Assembly (NCBI RefSeq): GCF_022952855.1
Contig: NZ_JALJDX010000215.1
Coordinates: 1 to 64,000, forward strand
Reading direction: 5' to 3'
DNA: 64,000 nt
From: Pseudomonas sp. RGM2987
GTDB taxonomy: Bacteria > Pseudomonadota > Gammaproteobacteria > Pseudomonadales > Pseudomonadaceae
In this document: piece after piece, positions 1 through 8,304 of the stretch
Position numbering within the stretch: the stretch's first letter is position 1
Layout of the letters: every line of letters begins with the position of its first letter
The notes under the pieces: model-generated
The model's input: the letters and a program-made list of their open reading frames with translations, nothing else
The model's database searches: none
What the model was told of the DNA's origin: nothing
Position numbers and translations under genes: made by a program

Positions 1-27
1 GGCCTGAGCCGCTTAGCGGCTCAGGCC
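1..27. terminator. Perfect 12-bp inverted repeat, terminator-like
   Basis: GGCCTGAGCCGC, a 3-nt loop, then GCGGCTCAGGCC: a perfect stem at the window edge. It lies 226 bp beyond the stop of the 1400-residue fusion gene that is transcribed towards it. No clear U-tract is visible on the plus side and the other side is outside the window, so the terminator role is inferred. Nothing else recognisable lies in 28-253. Confidence 0.5.
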
Positions 28-253
28 TGCCTGTAGGGTACCCCGATCATACGAAATCACTCTCTTCAAACTAATACTTGAGAGAGTGATCTATCCTGAG
101 CACCAACTGTTGATTTGAAACGGTTCTACTTAAGTCACGATACCTTCTCAGATTTAATTGTCGACGGTTTCTTTCAAAGTGCCGAAAGCGTATGTCGGAT
201 TCTGTCTGCTAAAATATTATATTGAGCCGTAAATACAAAACTCAAGGTTAAAG

Positions 254-3200
254 TCAGTAACCGTGCGCCAGTAATATACCGTAGTCTTCAACAAATTTCT
301 GTCGTAAGTAAAACTTCCGGTAGGCTTGTTGTACAGTATTAAAGTATTCCGACGGTGAGCCCCATGTCATGCTGCGTAGGAGATTACCGCCATCGGAGTC
401 CTCATTGTGAAAATCGTTGTACTTGACCAAGTCCGTAAATTGGAAACCCAGTGCTGAAAGCTGCCGGTAGCACTCCAGCTCCTCCGGAGTTATAGGGCCG
501 CTAGTCATTGCGCAATGCTCACTCATTTCGTCAGGGAATGCTTGTGCGTGAGCGAATGCTTGGTCCCAATCTAGCGCCAGTCGATCGTAATGAATATAGC
601 CTTTAGCTTTTGGATCTCCTACTTGCTGCTCTTTGCTCAGAACACTAGTAGCCTTAGCGAAATCTTTATATAGCGCGAAATATGCCAGCGTCACGCCGCT
701 CTGAACGGCAAAATCAATGGTCTGCAGTGCAGTTTCCTGCGTCTCCCATGGGCCGCCAAGCATGAAATAGGCTTTTGTGAGAATGTCCTTTGAGTGAAGT
801 CGAAGGAACAGTTCTGAAATTTTGGCATTGGTAACGAGTTCACTCGCTGCCTTATTTTTTCTCCGTTGATCCTCGCTCCCATGCTCAACGCCAAATGCGA
901 GCATGCGACATCCTGAGCGTTGCAATCGGTCTATGAAGTCGTCGAGTTCCAGATCGTAGGAAAAAAAGTCCTCAAGGCGGAAGATTCCACGCCAGCCAAA
1001 AGAATCACCAGTCGTTTCCTTGATTTTTTCTAGGCCATCTAGAAACTCGCTAGCCCATGCGAGCCCAGAGTATCTGGCATTGTTGTCGCCCTTTTTCGCA
1101 TCCGAAGCTATCTGCGGTAGCAAGTTGTCATCAATGAACTGAATCCGAATATCTTGGTGCTGCAGAGATAGATTGCGAATTTCGGCGAGTACATGTCCGA
1201 CTTTGCGGCGTTGCTCACCTCCGCTCTTATCCCTGCGTTCAGTACAGAATGCACAGTTCCAGTCGCACCCCTGCGACATGACCAGATGAGCCTCATGGAA
1301 CGTCTGCGACTTCGACCTTGTTCGGGCCGGCTCATATTGGCTATCGCCTACGCGATAGATCCGGCGATCAAGCAAAACATCCGACCATGCAGTCCCCGGC
1401 GATTCCAGCGATGGTTGCTGCGGCGTGTTGCATCGTTGGATGCCGCGACCTATGACGTTCCAGCTCTTGAGGTTGGCAGTAATGCCTTGCGCTGCAGGCC
1501 ACTGTCCTGAAGTTTTCAAACTCGCCACTAGTGTAGACAGATTCTCTACTGCATTGGTCGCAACGGCAAAGTCCCAGCTTGCCTGGGCGTCCTCCGTGTG
1601 CACCATAGAGAACTGCCAGGCATTGAGCTTGGCTGCCGGACCACCAATTACCAGCGTCGTACTATGTGTCCGGTTGCGAATATCGACGAGCATATTCATT
1701 GTTGATCTTATGGTGGAAAACACAGTGTTGAATCCAATCAGATCGAAAGTTCGCGCCAGGCTCAACACTTCAGCGCGCAGCTTCGGGAACCTGTGGCAGT
1801 CAGCGATCTGCACGTCGTGGCCTTGCGCCGCAAGATGAGACGCCAGCAGGCCTAGGCCTAGCGCAGGAGTGCTAGTTCGTGATGCGCCCGACTCATCATC
1901 GTCGATGGGGGGCAACACGAGCAGTATGCGTTTCACAACCTGTAGGGTGTCGGTACGTGTATCAGCAACTTCCGGATGGGTCCGGCCGCGGAGTTGAGGC
2001 GCTGTCCCACCCACGACGGGACCAATCAACCATCTGGCCACGGGAAAATCCAAGACGCTCAAAAGAGTTGGATTACCGGCCTCTGAAGCCGATGCGCGCT
2101 CCTCCAAATAATGAGTCAGGAATTCCCGATGTAGCCATGGATGGCCCTTGTCGGCTCCGACAGCCATGTCCACAATTTTACCCAGCTCCTCGTTAAGGGA
2201 GCTTTCGATGCAGAGGCTCCCTGCAGCAATGGCAGCGTCCAGCCGTCGCCGCAAGGTGTGTGAGAACGCGAGATGCAATGCAGCCCAACGAATGCTCTCA
2301 TCTTCATCAAGGGCCATGCTATGCAGGACCTTGAGAAGCACTTGCGTCGGGAGGCTTGCTGTAGCAAGCGCTGCAAAGACGCGCTTGTCACCACGCCAAT
2401 GCCCCTTGACCTTGCCCGCATCGGGATAATAGTTCTTGAAAAAAGTGACAGTCTGATCGGCCACCTGTCGGGCCGGTTCTAAGCCCAACGCCATTAATGC
2501 TAGTGCTGTCGACGCAAGTCCAGGGTCGCCTGCGATGGCTAGAGCAATGTCATGCGCCTCTCGTGTTACTTTCACGCAGCGCGCGTGTTCGAGCGCGAAT
2601 GCTGGGTCACTTTCAATGTTTGTGAAGAGCTGCTTGAGTTCTGGATATTTGCTGGCAAGGCGTGCAAGCCGAGTGGGAAATGAGGTCGCCGCACCGGGTA
2701 ACTGTGAAGGCTTGAAGAACTTTGGTGCAATCTCGCTCGCCTGGTGCGAGAACTCTTCGGCAAAGTCTGAGGCGTAGTAAAACAATTCCTTTATTAAAAA
2801 TTCATCCTTCCAGATCACCTGCAGCATGGCCTCTGGAAAGGACTCCGAAAACTCCCTAAAGCTTAAGCATATGTTGGAGCATGCCGCCATGAAGCGCCAA
2901 CACACGTCCATACGTCCAGACTCTCTCGCAGCTTCTTCGGTTGGACTCGTGGCGGCCATGCGATTGCCAATAGTGCTGCCGATAGCGCGCAGCTTCATAA
3001 GCAGCTCGGCTTTACTCTCTTCATTGACGCTCTTGCCGGCATCACTAAGGTTGTTGAACGCAGTCGTTAAGTCGCCCCAATCCTCTTCGAGATCCAGATG
3101 GTGGAGATCACTGAGAATACGCTCCAACACAAGGCGAGACTCCTCCTGCTTTTGCCCCACGGCCTGTCGGGATGCCCAATGAACGGATCCAGGTAAGTAC

Positions 3201-4456
3201 CAGCCAGTGCCCTCAAGTAAGTCGGAAGCGCAGCGCTTCCAGCTGAATTCACGTTTGATTAGTTTTGCTAGCTCAATAGCAGCCTTCTTACGCTCTTCGA
3301 GGTCAGTCATGATCTCGAGCAACACGTCGGCAAAACTCTCGATGTCCGCTGGATTGGGGGTGCCTGAGGTCGTGCTGCCCCCGATATTGACGAATTCGAC
3401 ACTGCTGAATGGCATCTCTGGGAATTGCTGCTTCAGATCTTCGAGCAGCATAGCGAGCCCCGACTGAGCCGAACACACGAGCGGGACGCCGGCACAAAGG
3501 GCTTCCCAACCGCTCAGTCCGAACCCCTCATGCCACGACGGCATCAGTGCCACATGGCAACGGGCTAATCGACGACGCAGAGCTACCTGATCGTCAGAGA
3601 ACGGTTCAGCGTGTAACGCAAATGCTGCGCCCCTACTGCCTATCTCCTTTAACTCGTCTAGCGCGGTTTGATCGGAATCGGGGTCAACTCCCCAGGCGAA
3701 TAATTGACCACGCGCGCGCCACACTTCAGCATTGATTGCACGTCCACGCTCGTATGCCTTTGCCAACGCATGAACAGCTAATACCGAGTTCTTTATTGGG
3801 TCATCGTCACGGTTAAGACGTCCCGAGATAAAAATGTGCAGGTCAACGCGGGAGTCGTGTGTCTGAAAATCAACTTTGTCTACGCCCGGTATTAATGGCC
3901 TAACTGGCGATCTTGGGCGGTGCGTAGCGCTTCGTGCTGATGCGAAGTTGCGCTGTAATAGTGGGCCCACCGCAAAAGCACAATCTGCGGTCGCGATGAT
4001 GTCTCGCTGTATTGTGGAGCGATTGACCACATCCTGCATGCTCTGACTTTTCATGAAGGCGTACGCCGAGTAGTCCATGTGACCAATCACGGCGGATTTG
4101 ACGTTAAATCCACTTCCAAGGTGCTCACTAAGCTCCTTGGCGCAGTCGATGGCCACCCGACCTGTTATGGTATCGTGTCCAACCACTAGTACTCCCAGTA
4201 ACGTTTCTGGCTCGAACTCTTTGCAGCGTTTGGCAATGTCCTCCATGAGCGTGGAAGCGTTGAACGTCGTATGTTCGATAAGTTCGATGGCGACTGAACT
4301 GCTGCCCACAATTGGCTGCTGATTAACAAAGCAGATCGTCTTGCTGCCTTTCGGCAGGGCCTGAGTCATACCTTCCGCTAAGCCTTTGTTGAAGACGTTT
4401 AATCCACCCAGCTCGCTTCCCCAGCGGGTTGCAAGCATAGCCACCACGTACGCCAT
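254..4456 (-). CDS. Glycosyltransferase / helical / B12-binding radical SAM fusion protein (1400 aa)
   Basis: Three regions can be read. Residues about 1-430 look like a GT-B (GT4-type) glycosyltransferase: an N-terminal GGLNVFNKGLA motif, a GRLNRDDDPIK strand, and the nucleotide-sugar motif HEGFGLSGWEALCAGVPLV near residue 306. Residues about 430-835 are mostly alpha-helical with HEAT-like stretches and match no family I recognise. Residues about 840-980 (KRILLVLPP...LGLGLLASHLAAQGHDV) look like a cobalamin-binding Rossmann fold, followed at about 1050-1300 by a radical SAM domain with CDWNCAFC (Cx3Cx2C) near residue 1060. A good ribosome site (AGGAG) sits just before the ATG. Each module alone is well known: sugar transfer, and AdoMet radical chemistry. 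Their fusion is unusual and the substrate is unknown. It sits alone in a defence-type island, so a role in phage conflict is inferred only. Confidence 0.85.
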   Translation of the reverse strand: MAYVVAMLATRWGSELGGLNVFNKGLAEGMTQALPKGSKTICFVNQQPIVGSSSVAIELIEHTTFNASTLMEDIAKRCKEFEPETLLGVLVVGHDTITGRVAIDCAKELSEHLGSGFNVKSAVIGHMDYSAYAFMKSQSMQDVVNRSTIQRDIIATADCAFAVGPLLQRNFASARSATHRPRSPVRPLIPGVDKVDFQTHDSRVDLHIFISGRLNRDDDPIKNSVLAVHALAKAYERGRAINAEVWRARGQLFAWGVDPDSDQTALDELKEIGSRGAAFALHAEPFSDDQVALRRRLARCHVALMPSWHEGFGLSGWEALCAGVPLVCSAQSGLAMLLEDLKQQFPEMPFSSVEFVNIGGSTTSGTPNPADIESFADVLLEIMTDLEERKKAAIELAKLIKREFSWKRCASDLLEGTGWYLPGSVHWASRQAVGQKQEESRLVLERILSDLHHLDLEEDWGDLTTAFNNLSDAGKSVNEESKAELLMKLRAIGSTIGNRMAATSPTEEAARESGRMDVCWRFMAACSNICLSFREFSESFPEAMLQVIWKDEFLIKELFYYASDFAEEFSHQASEIAPKFFKPSQLPGAATSFPTRLARLASKYPELKQLFTNIESDPAFALEHARCVKVTREAHDIALAIAGDPGLASTALALMALGLEPARQVADQTVTFFKNYYPDAGKVKGHWRGDKRVFAALATASLPTQVLLKVLHSMALDEDESIRWAALHLAFSHTLRRRLDAAIAAGSLCIESSLNEELGKIVDMAVGADKGHPWLHREFLTHYLEERASASEAGNPTLLSVLDFPVARWLIGPVVGGTAPQLRGRTHPEVADTRTDTLQVVKRILLVLPPIDDDESGASRTSTPALGLGLLASHLAAQGHDVQIADCHRFPKLRAEVLSLARTFDLIGFNTVFSTIRSTMNMLVDIRNRTHSTTLVIGGPAAKLNAWQFSMVHTEDAQASWDFAVATNAVENLSTLVASLKTSGQWPAAQGITANLKSWNVIGRGIQRCNTPQQPSLESPGTAWSDVLLDRRIYRVGDSQYEPARTRSKSQTFHEAHLVMSQGCDWNCAFCTERRDKSGGEQRRKVGHVLAEIRNLSLQHQDIRIQFIDDNLLPQIASDAKKGDNNARYSGLAWASEFLDGLEKIKETTGDSFGWRGIFRLEDFFSYDLELDDFIDRLQRSGCRMLAFGVEHGSEDQRRKNKAASELVTNAKISELFLRLHSKDILTKAYFMLGGPWETQETALQTIDFAVQSGVTLAYFALYKDFAKATSVLSKEQQVGDPKAKGYIHYDRLALDWDQAFAHAQAFPDEMSEHCAMTSGPITPEELECYRQLSALGFQFTDLVKYNDFHNEDSDGGNLLRSMTWGSPSEYFNTVQQAYRKFYLRQKFVEDYGILLAHGY

Positions 4457-4549
4457 TTTGGCTCCTAGAATTTGTGATGTATCGGCGGTTAACCGCGGCG
4501 CTTAGCGCGTAAGGGACCATAGAGTAGGGCTGCTGTTGATTCAGTTAGG

Positions 4550-4723
4550 TTATTCATCGGCGCGAGGCCTGATTCCGGAATCATTGTCCGGAACGGAATG
4601 TTCTTTAAGTCGTGCCGCCTCATCACCTGTGATGGCTACGGCAGTCGCTCCCTGAAAGCGTTGCGCAGGATTGAGTAAGTTGAATCCGGTGTAGCCACTT
4701 TCGTCGATGTGGAAGCATTCCAT
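4550..4723 (-). pseudogene. DUF3800 family protein, N-terminal fragment (57 codons)
   Basis: Reading leftward from the ATG at 4723 gives MECFHIDESGYTGFNLLN and then QRFQGATAVAITGDEAARLK before a stop at 4550-4552. The IDESG start followed by an aromatic/Gly stretch is characteristic of DUF3800 proteins, which are normally around 200-300 residues or longer and carry RNase H-like acidic residues. Only the first fifth or so is present, and the last 15 residues look unrelated, so this is a remnant. It lies directly upstream of the glycosyltransferase-radical SAM gene on the same strand, probably as debris from an earlier occupant of the site. Confidence 0.6.
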
Positions 4724-5030
4724 TGCGTATTCATCCTGGCGTCAAAGCTCGAACAACACGATTGCAGTTCCGAACTGATCATGCCCGAAGGCTCGCGTGC
4801 TGGCGAGGCACACTTCGCTTGATGAAACGACTAGTGATACGACGGAACGGTGACTTTCTAGAGCACTACATGTTCGTGCGACGCCGATTTGATCCAGTTG
4901 CCGAAATGCCACTGATCCAATCTGACTCCTCTCGAACCTTCGCCTACGCTGGATTTGTACCAACTTGGAGGTGGGGCAGTCTTGCGTCGGCACGTGGGTC
5001 AATTCGGTGTCGGCGTGAACAGCCTCTGGT
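4724..5030. other. Gene-free stretch
   Basis: No convincing coding frame, repeat or hairpin was found here. The frames that stay open have arginine-rich, low-complexity products typical of chance frames. It probably represents junction debris between the DUF3800 fragment and the small coiled-coil gene. Confidence 0.4.
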
Positions 5031-5366
5031 TTGAAAGCAGCTGTAGCAGAGATTAGCCAACGCTTGGAGCACCAACACAAGGCCACTCTTGCCGTGCATC
5101 AAGTCCTGTTCAATGGCATGAAAGACGCCTCACTACAGTCACAAGCGCAGTCAGACCAAAAACTGCAGGCCAGTAAGGTGCTGGTTGACACACTGTCCGA
5201 CGGGCAGGCCAGAATCATCGGGGCGTTGAATCAGCATACTGGCGCCCTGACCGCCCGCCTTGATCAGAGCCAAGCCAAGCTACGTCAGATGACGATCACT
5301 TTGGCCGTGTTTTTCGGATCGATGATGGCCTACATGGGGTATGAGCTGCTGAGTCGGTTTAGCTGA
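5031..5366 (+). CDS. Small coiled-coil protein with C-terminal membrane anchor (possibly 5' truncated)
   Basis: About 111 residues if the TTG at 5031 is used; an in-frame stop lies only 15 bp upstream and there is no clear ribosome site, so the start is doubtful and the gene may have lost its 5' end. The product is a Gln/Ala-rich helix with heptad-like spacing (residues 8-85) followed by one hydrophobic segment (ITLAVFFGSMMAYMGYELL) at the C-terminus. That layout is seen in small accessory proteins of conjugation modules, but I cannot assign a family. Codon use looks real and the frame closes cleanly. Confidence 0.45.
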   Translation: MKAAVAEISQRLEHQHKATLAVHQVLFNGMKDASLQSQAQSDQKLQASKVLVDTLSDGQARIIGALNQHTGALTARLDQSQAKLRQMTITLAVFFGSMMAYMGYELLSRFS

Positions 5367-5486
5367 TGCCGTGAGGGGGAGCCATAAAATCTATGGTCGC
5401 CCCAGCACAATGAGCCCCAGGAACCCCTCTGTTTCTGAGATCTAGGTCAAATGTGTTCTAGCCCAAGCATTCAAAGCGCAGCTCGT

Positions 5487-6398
5487 TCAACTGGCTCCAA
5501 CTTTATCGCTCCCGCCCAAGTCTCCATTTGGGCTTCTGTATCCCGGCGCGAACATTGAGCTTTCTACCCCATAGAGAGCCAAGGGATCACTGAGCCATAG
5601 GCGGTATGCGTTGTCTTCAATGCTGTGGTCAGGTGAGCAGTCCACGTGGTATTGCTGTAGGACGTACCCAGCCATCGCTGCGCGCACTCGAAGTCTGAGC
5701 ACGCCGCCAGGCATCTCGTAGTCGAGCATCACAATCTGCGCATAACTCTTATCAGGATGCGGCACGAGCGGTAGATCCAGCATTCGATTCCACTGATCAT
5801 CGCGCTTTTGGTCTTCGTCGTTCTTGGGTTTAGCCCCCCACTGAGTCTGAGCCGTACCGATTCGAGCCAAAACGAAGTCCACAAATTTCCGGCGTTTCCG
5901 ATCGTACGCTCGAACGTGCCAGCGCAAACCATCGCAGCTGACCGCGAACGGCACAATTTCTCGTTCAGACTCGCCCGACCCCGAGGTATAGCTTATTTTT
6001 ACCACCTGATTGAGGCTGATCGCGCGCGAGATCGGTGCCAAAACCTCTATCTTTGGTTTGCTGAGCAGCGAAACGGATTCGTTTAGGATGAGCGGCCTCT
6101 CTCCATCTAGACCGTATCCGTACCCTTGGGAAAGCGCCGTGAGCACGCGCTCAGGCGAGTGCGCGATTAGAGGCGAGAACGTCTCGCGTATCACATAATG
6201 CTTGGTCACAGTGTCCAGCTCAGTGTTCTCAGGAGCAATCTCCCGATACTGCGCGAAGTCGCGGGTGGCAGCTGCCGCACCCACCCCGAAACGATCCATG
6301 AGATCAGTTCGTGAAACGGCCCCCGTGAAGTACAGGCGGAAATCTATGTACACCAAACGCTCCCGCTGCGCTTGGCTGTATTCGCTCAAATCAATCAT
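5487..6398 (-). CDS. WYL-domain transcriptional regulator (BrxR/CapW-like)
   Basis: 303 residues. The N-terminus (about 1-70) reads as a winged helix with a recognition segment near DLMDRFGVGAAAATRDFAQYR. A WYL domain lies around residues 115-180, with the core FAVSCDGLRWHVRAYDRKRRKF near residue 148, and a WCX-like C-terminal part follows. Proteins of this layout (BrxR, CapW) repress defence operons and are thought to sense a nucleotide or nucleic-acid ligand through the WYL pocket. It is divergent from the 48-residue gene and TIR gene, with 373 bp between start codons, which makes those its most likely target. Family assignment is firm; the regulated genes are inferred from position. Confidence 0.85.
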   Translation of the reverse strand: MIDLSEYSQAQRERLVYIDFRLYFTGAVSRTDLMDRFGVGAAAATRDFAQYREIAPENTELDTVTKHYVIRETFSPLIAHSPERVLTALSQGYGYGLDGERPLILNESVSLLSKPKIEVLAPISRAISLNQVVKISYTSGSGESEREIVPFAVSCDGLRWHVRAYDRKRRKFVDFVLARIGTAQTQWGAKPKNDEDQKRDDQWNRMLDLPLVPHPDKSYAQIVMLDYEMPGGVLRLRVRAAMAGYVLQQYHVDCSPDHSIEDNAYRLWLSDPLALYGVESSMFAPGYRSPNGDLGGSDKVGAS

Positions 6399-6492
6399 TT
6401 GCTCTCCGTCTTGCCTTCTTACCTGTCCTGCTGAATATCCAATATCTGATCGGGCGCATCTAGCAACAATGATAACACATGAGCGCTTGACG

Positions 6493-6507
6493 TCATCAAA
6501 ATGATGA
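6493..6507. promoter_or_regulatory. Candidate operator for the WYL regulator
   Basis: TCATC-AAAAT-GATGA is an inverted repeat with 5-nt arms, 95 bp upstream of the regulator start. WYL regulators bind inverted repeats in their own promoter regions. The arms are short, so this is only a candidate. Confidence 0.3.
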
Positions 6508-6604
6508 TGATAGAGTTTGATTATTGTTTTGATACATGTCTATCCATAGCACCTTAGGCGATTCAAAAGGAGGCTTGGATGGGATGTCAGAACGCCAGAA
6601 ACAG

Positions 6605-6639
6605 AAAGGCCGGTCAAGGTACGAACTTGACCGGCCTTT
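6605..6639. terminator. Perfect 14-bp stem-loop
   Basis: AAAGGCCGGTCAAG, loop GTACGAA, CTTGACCGGCCTTT. The stem is perfect and strong, and it ends in TTT on the plus strand and TTT (from AAA) on the minus strand. It lies between the divergent WYL regulator and the TIR operon, where a terminator has no obvious gene to end. It could equally be part of a transcribed structured leader. Confidence 0.6.
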
Positions 6640-6704
6640 GGGAAAAGACGTCTGAATTGGTTCCAGATGTCTCTCGCGCTTTGTGGAAAAAGCTTGTGGA
6701 TGGT

Positions 6705-6734
6705 AGCCCCTATGGGCTCCCTCCGCAAGGGAGC
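6705..6734 (+). promoter_or_regulatory. Two overlapping hairpins ahead of the 48-codon gene
   Basis: Hairpin A is AGCCC-ctat-GGGCT (6705-6718). Hairpin B is GCTCCCT-ccgca-AGGGAGC (6716-6734). They share 6716-6718, so both cannot form fully at once, which is the geometry of an attenuator or RNA switch. They lie 37 bp before the start codon at 6772. Confidence 0.4.
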
Positions 6735-6771
6735 GAGTTCTGTGTTCGAGCCACCTCATAGGAGACATTTT

Positions 6772-6918
6772 ATGTCCCAGCTTGAGATGTTCGAAAAGCC
6801 CGAGGCGGAAGGCGAGGTCATTTACCGTATGACGATCACCACCAAATCGGGAAAGGTGATTCGACGTGCTAACGGCCAACCGTTCCGCATCGTCATTCGC
6901 CCAAAAGCGAGCAATTGA
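6772..6918 (+). CDS. 48-residue protein upstream of the TIR gene
   Basis: The start at 6772 is chosen because AGGAG lies 7 bp ahead of it; earlier in-frame starts would run through the hairpins. The product starts MSQLEMFEKPEAEGEV and ends in a basic beta-rich stretch (KVIRRANGQPFRIVIRP). No family is recognised. It ends 75 bp before the TIR gene on the same strand, so the two are probably co-transcribed. A small partner, antitoxin or sensor for the TIR effector is possible but not shown. Confidence 0.6.
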   Translation: MSQLEMFEKPEAEGEVIYRMTITTKSGKVIRRANGQPFRIVIRPKASN

Positions 6919-6938
6919 TTTAGTCGCTTAACAGAGCT

Positions 6939-6959
6939 CAGGGCACGTTTTGTGTCCTG
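6939..6959 (+). promoter_or_regulatory. Hairpin between the 48-codon gene and the TIR gene
   Basis: CAGGGCAC-gtttt-GTGTCCTG gives an 8-bp stem with one G-T pair. It ends 35 bp before the TIR start and 20 bp before its AAGGA ribosome site, so it could tune read-through or translation of the effector. Confidence 0.35.
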
Positions 6960-6993
6960 GGGCTAGTCGCTCCCCATATAAAAGGATTACGAC

Positions 6994-7701
6994 ATGTCTA
7001 GATGTACAGCACCAGTACGTGGACATAACTCAGCGGTCGCTGCCGCTGCCTGTCCTGCATGCCGCTATCGCACCAGTTTCCGCAGTAGCTCTCGCTATGA
7101 CGGTTATGGCTCGTCCTACTCCCCCTCGGTCGGCAATGGAGGTAGCCATGCTAACAGTGGCGGTGGCGGGTCCAGCAGCAGTTCAAAGCCGCGCTGGTCG
7201 AGAGCAGGTTCATCCGTATCGTACTCACCGGCCCAGGTGCAGTCCCTCACTCCAATTCGCGAAACCGTTGAGGCGCGAGCAGCGGAGCAACCTGACCTTC
7301 GTGACGTTTTCCTGTGCCACGCATGGGACGATCGGCACGGACCAGCCAAAGAGCTGCACGAGTTGCTCGTGGCGGCTGGTGTCAAAGTTTGGTTTAGCGA
7401 GAGGGACCTCGGTCTCGGTGTTCCAATGATGCGCACAATCGACAAGGGCTTAGCGAATTCGCGAATCGGGCTTGTGCTGGTCACTCCCGCGTTGCTGACG
7501 CGCCTTCCCAAAGAGAGTGTTGCGGACAAAGAACTTTCGGCACTCCTGGCGGGTAACCAGCTCGTTCCCATTGTGCACAACACGACGTATGAAGCTCTCC
7601 GCAACGTAAGTCCCTTGCTCGCCTCCCGAAGCGGCTTGGACACTGCAGAAGATTCAATGGCGGTGGTTGCGGCAAAAATCGCCGAGCTGGTAGCGCTCTA
7701 G
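6994..7701 (+). CDS. TIR domain protein with N-terminal Cys/His motif
   Basis: 235 residues. The first 25 contain C4, H11, C20 and C23 (MSRCTAPVRGH...CPAC), a likely zinc-binding mini-domain. A Gly/Ser-rich linker covers about residues 30-80. The TIR domain starts near residue 103 with DVFLCHAWDD, followed by the box KVWFSERDLGLGVPMM and the strand RIGLVLVTPALL; a C-terminal helix ends the protein. Bacterial TIR domains commonly cleave NAD+ or make NAD-derived signals in abortive antiphage defence, with a conserved Glu; the Glu of SER is a candidate here, but I cannot confirm catalysis. AAGGA at 6979-6983 supports the start. Confidence 0.85.
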   Translation: MSRCTAPVRGHNSAVAAAACPACRYRTSFRSSSRYDGYGSSYSPSVGNGGSHANSGGGGSSSSSKPRWSRAGSSVSYSPAQVQSLTPIRETVEARAAEQPDLRDVFLCHAWDDRHGPAKELHELLVAAGVKVWFSERDLGLGVPMMRTIDKGLANSRIGLVLVTPALLTRLPKESVADKELSALLAGNQLVPIVHNTTYEALRNVSPLLASRSGLDTAEDSMAVVAAKIAELVAL

Positions 7702-8064
7702 CTCTTTTGCTCACACCGTTTCGGGACTCAGCAGCGGCTGCTCGTGCATTTTATCCTCTACGGTTTAACAGACCTGCCTCCGGCAGGACTGTTAGCTCCA
7801 ACTAAGAGGCCGATTTGGGCCGATTGCTGCCTGTTGTCAACAGCTGAAGGCAGTCTGAGGATGCGGTCAACGGTCGCGTTGCAGCAGCAGTTTTTAGGCA
7901 GTCAGCCAACGGTATTGTTTGGAGACTTTTACCCGCGAAGGCGTTACACGGGACGGCTATCCATGGTGGAAAAAAAGTGCAGGCGATTCTCCATGGAGTG
8001 GGAGTGATTTCAATATGCCTTTATGGTGAAGGTCAGAATGGAATTTCTAAGGAGGAGTGGGTCG
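7702..8064. other. Gene-free stretch with one strong hairpin
   Basis: No coding frame is convincing. A hairpin at 7766-7794 pairs TAACAG-A-CCTGCC with GGCAGG-A-CTGTTA (one A/A mismatch, 3-nt loop) and probably ends TIR transcription, although the U-tract is weak. The promoter of the Wadjet operon should lie in the remaining 270 bp; no clear -35/-10 pair stands out. Confidence 0.45.
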
Positions 8065-8178
8065 ATGGTAAAGGAATACGCTGAGTATGAAGTCCAACGG
8101 GCATTGGATCACGTGTGTTCTGCGAATAACCCAAAGGATGCGTTGGAATGCTTTCAGAGAAATCAAGCTGCTCGGTGA
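8065..8178 (+). CDS. 37-codon ORF with strong ribosome site ahead of jetD
   Basis: A near-perfect AAGGAGG at 8049-8055 sits 9 bp before the ATG at 8065. The product is MVKEYAEYEVQRALDHVCSA..., acidic then helical, ending QAAR at a TGA (8176-8178). A different frame stays open past this stop until 8329, so either this is a short leader peptide, a frameshifted gene, or a programmed shift. No family is recognised. It lies 126 bp before jetD on the same strand. Confidence 0.45.
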   Translation: MVKEYAEYEVQRALDHVCSANNPKDALECFQRNQAAR

Positions 8179-8304
8179 CTGGCGCATCATGTATGCGGCA
8201 GCTCAATCGGGTGGGCCGTTTAGCTCGGTAGCCGCGACGAGCGGTATATGCTTCAGCCAAGAAACCTTATGGTTTCACTTGTTTAGCAGAGCGCAAGGGA
8301 TGCA

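Noticed and set aside
6541..6993. Structured leader as a retron RNA
   Set aside because: There is no reverse transcriptase gene anywhere in the window, and the hairpins do not form the paired a1/a2 layout.
7744..8007. 87-codon open frame between TIR and the Wadjet operon
   Set aside because: Its product starts inside the hairpin region, has no ribosome site and no recognisable pattern.
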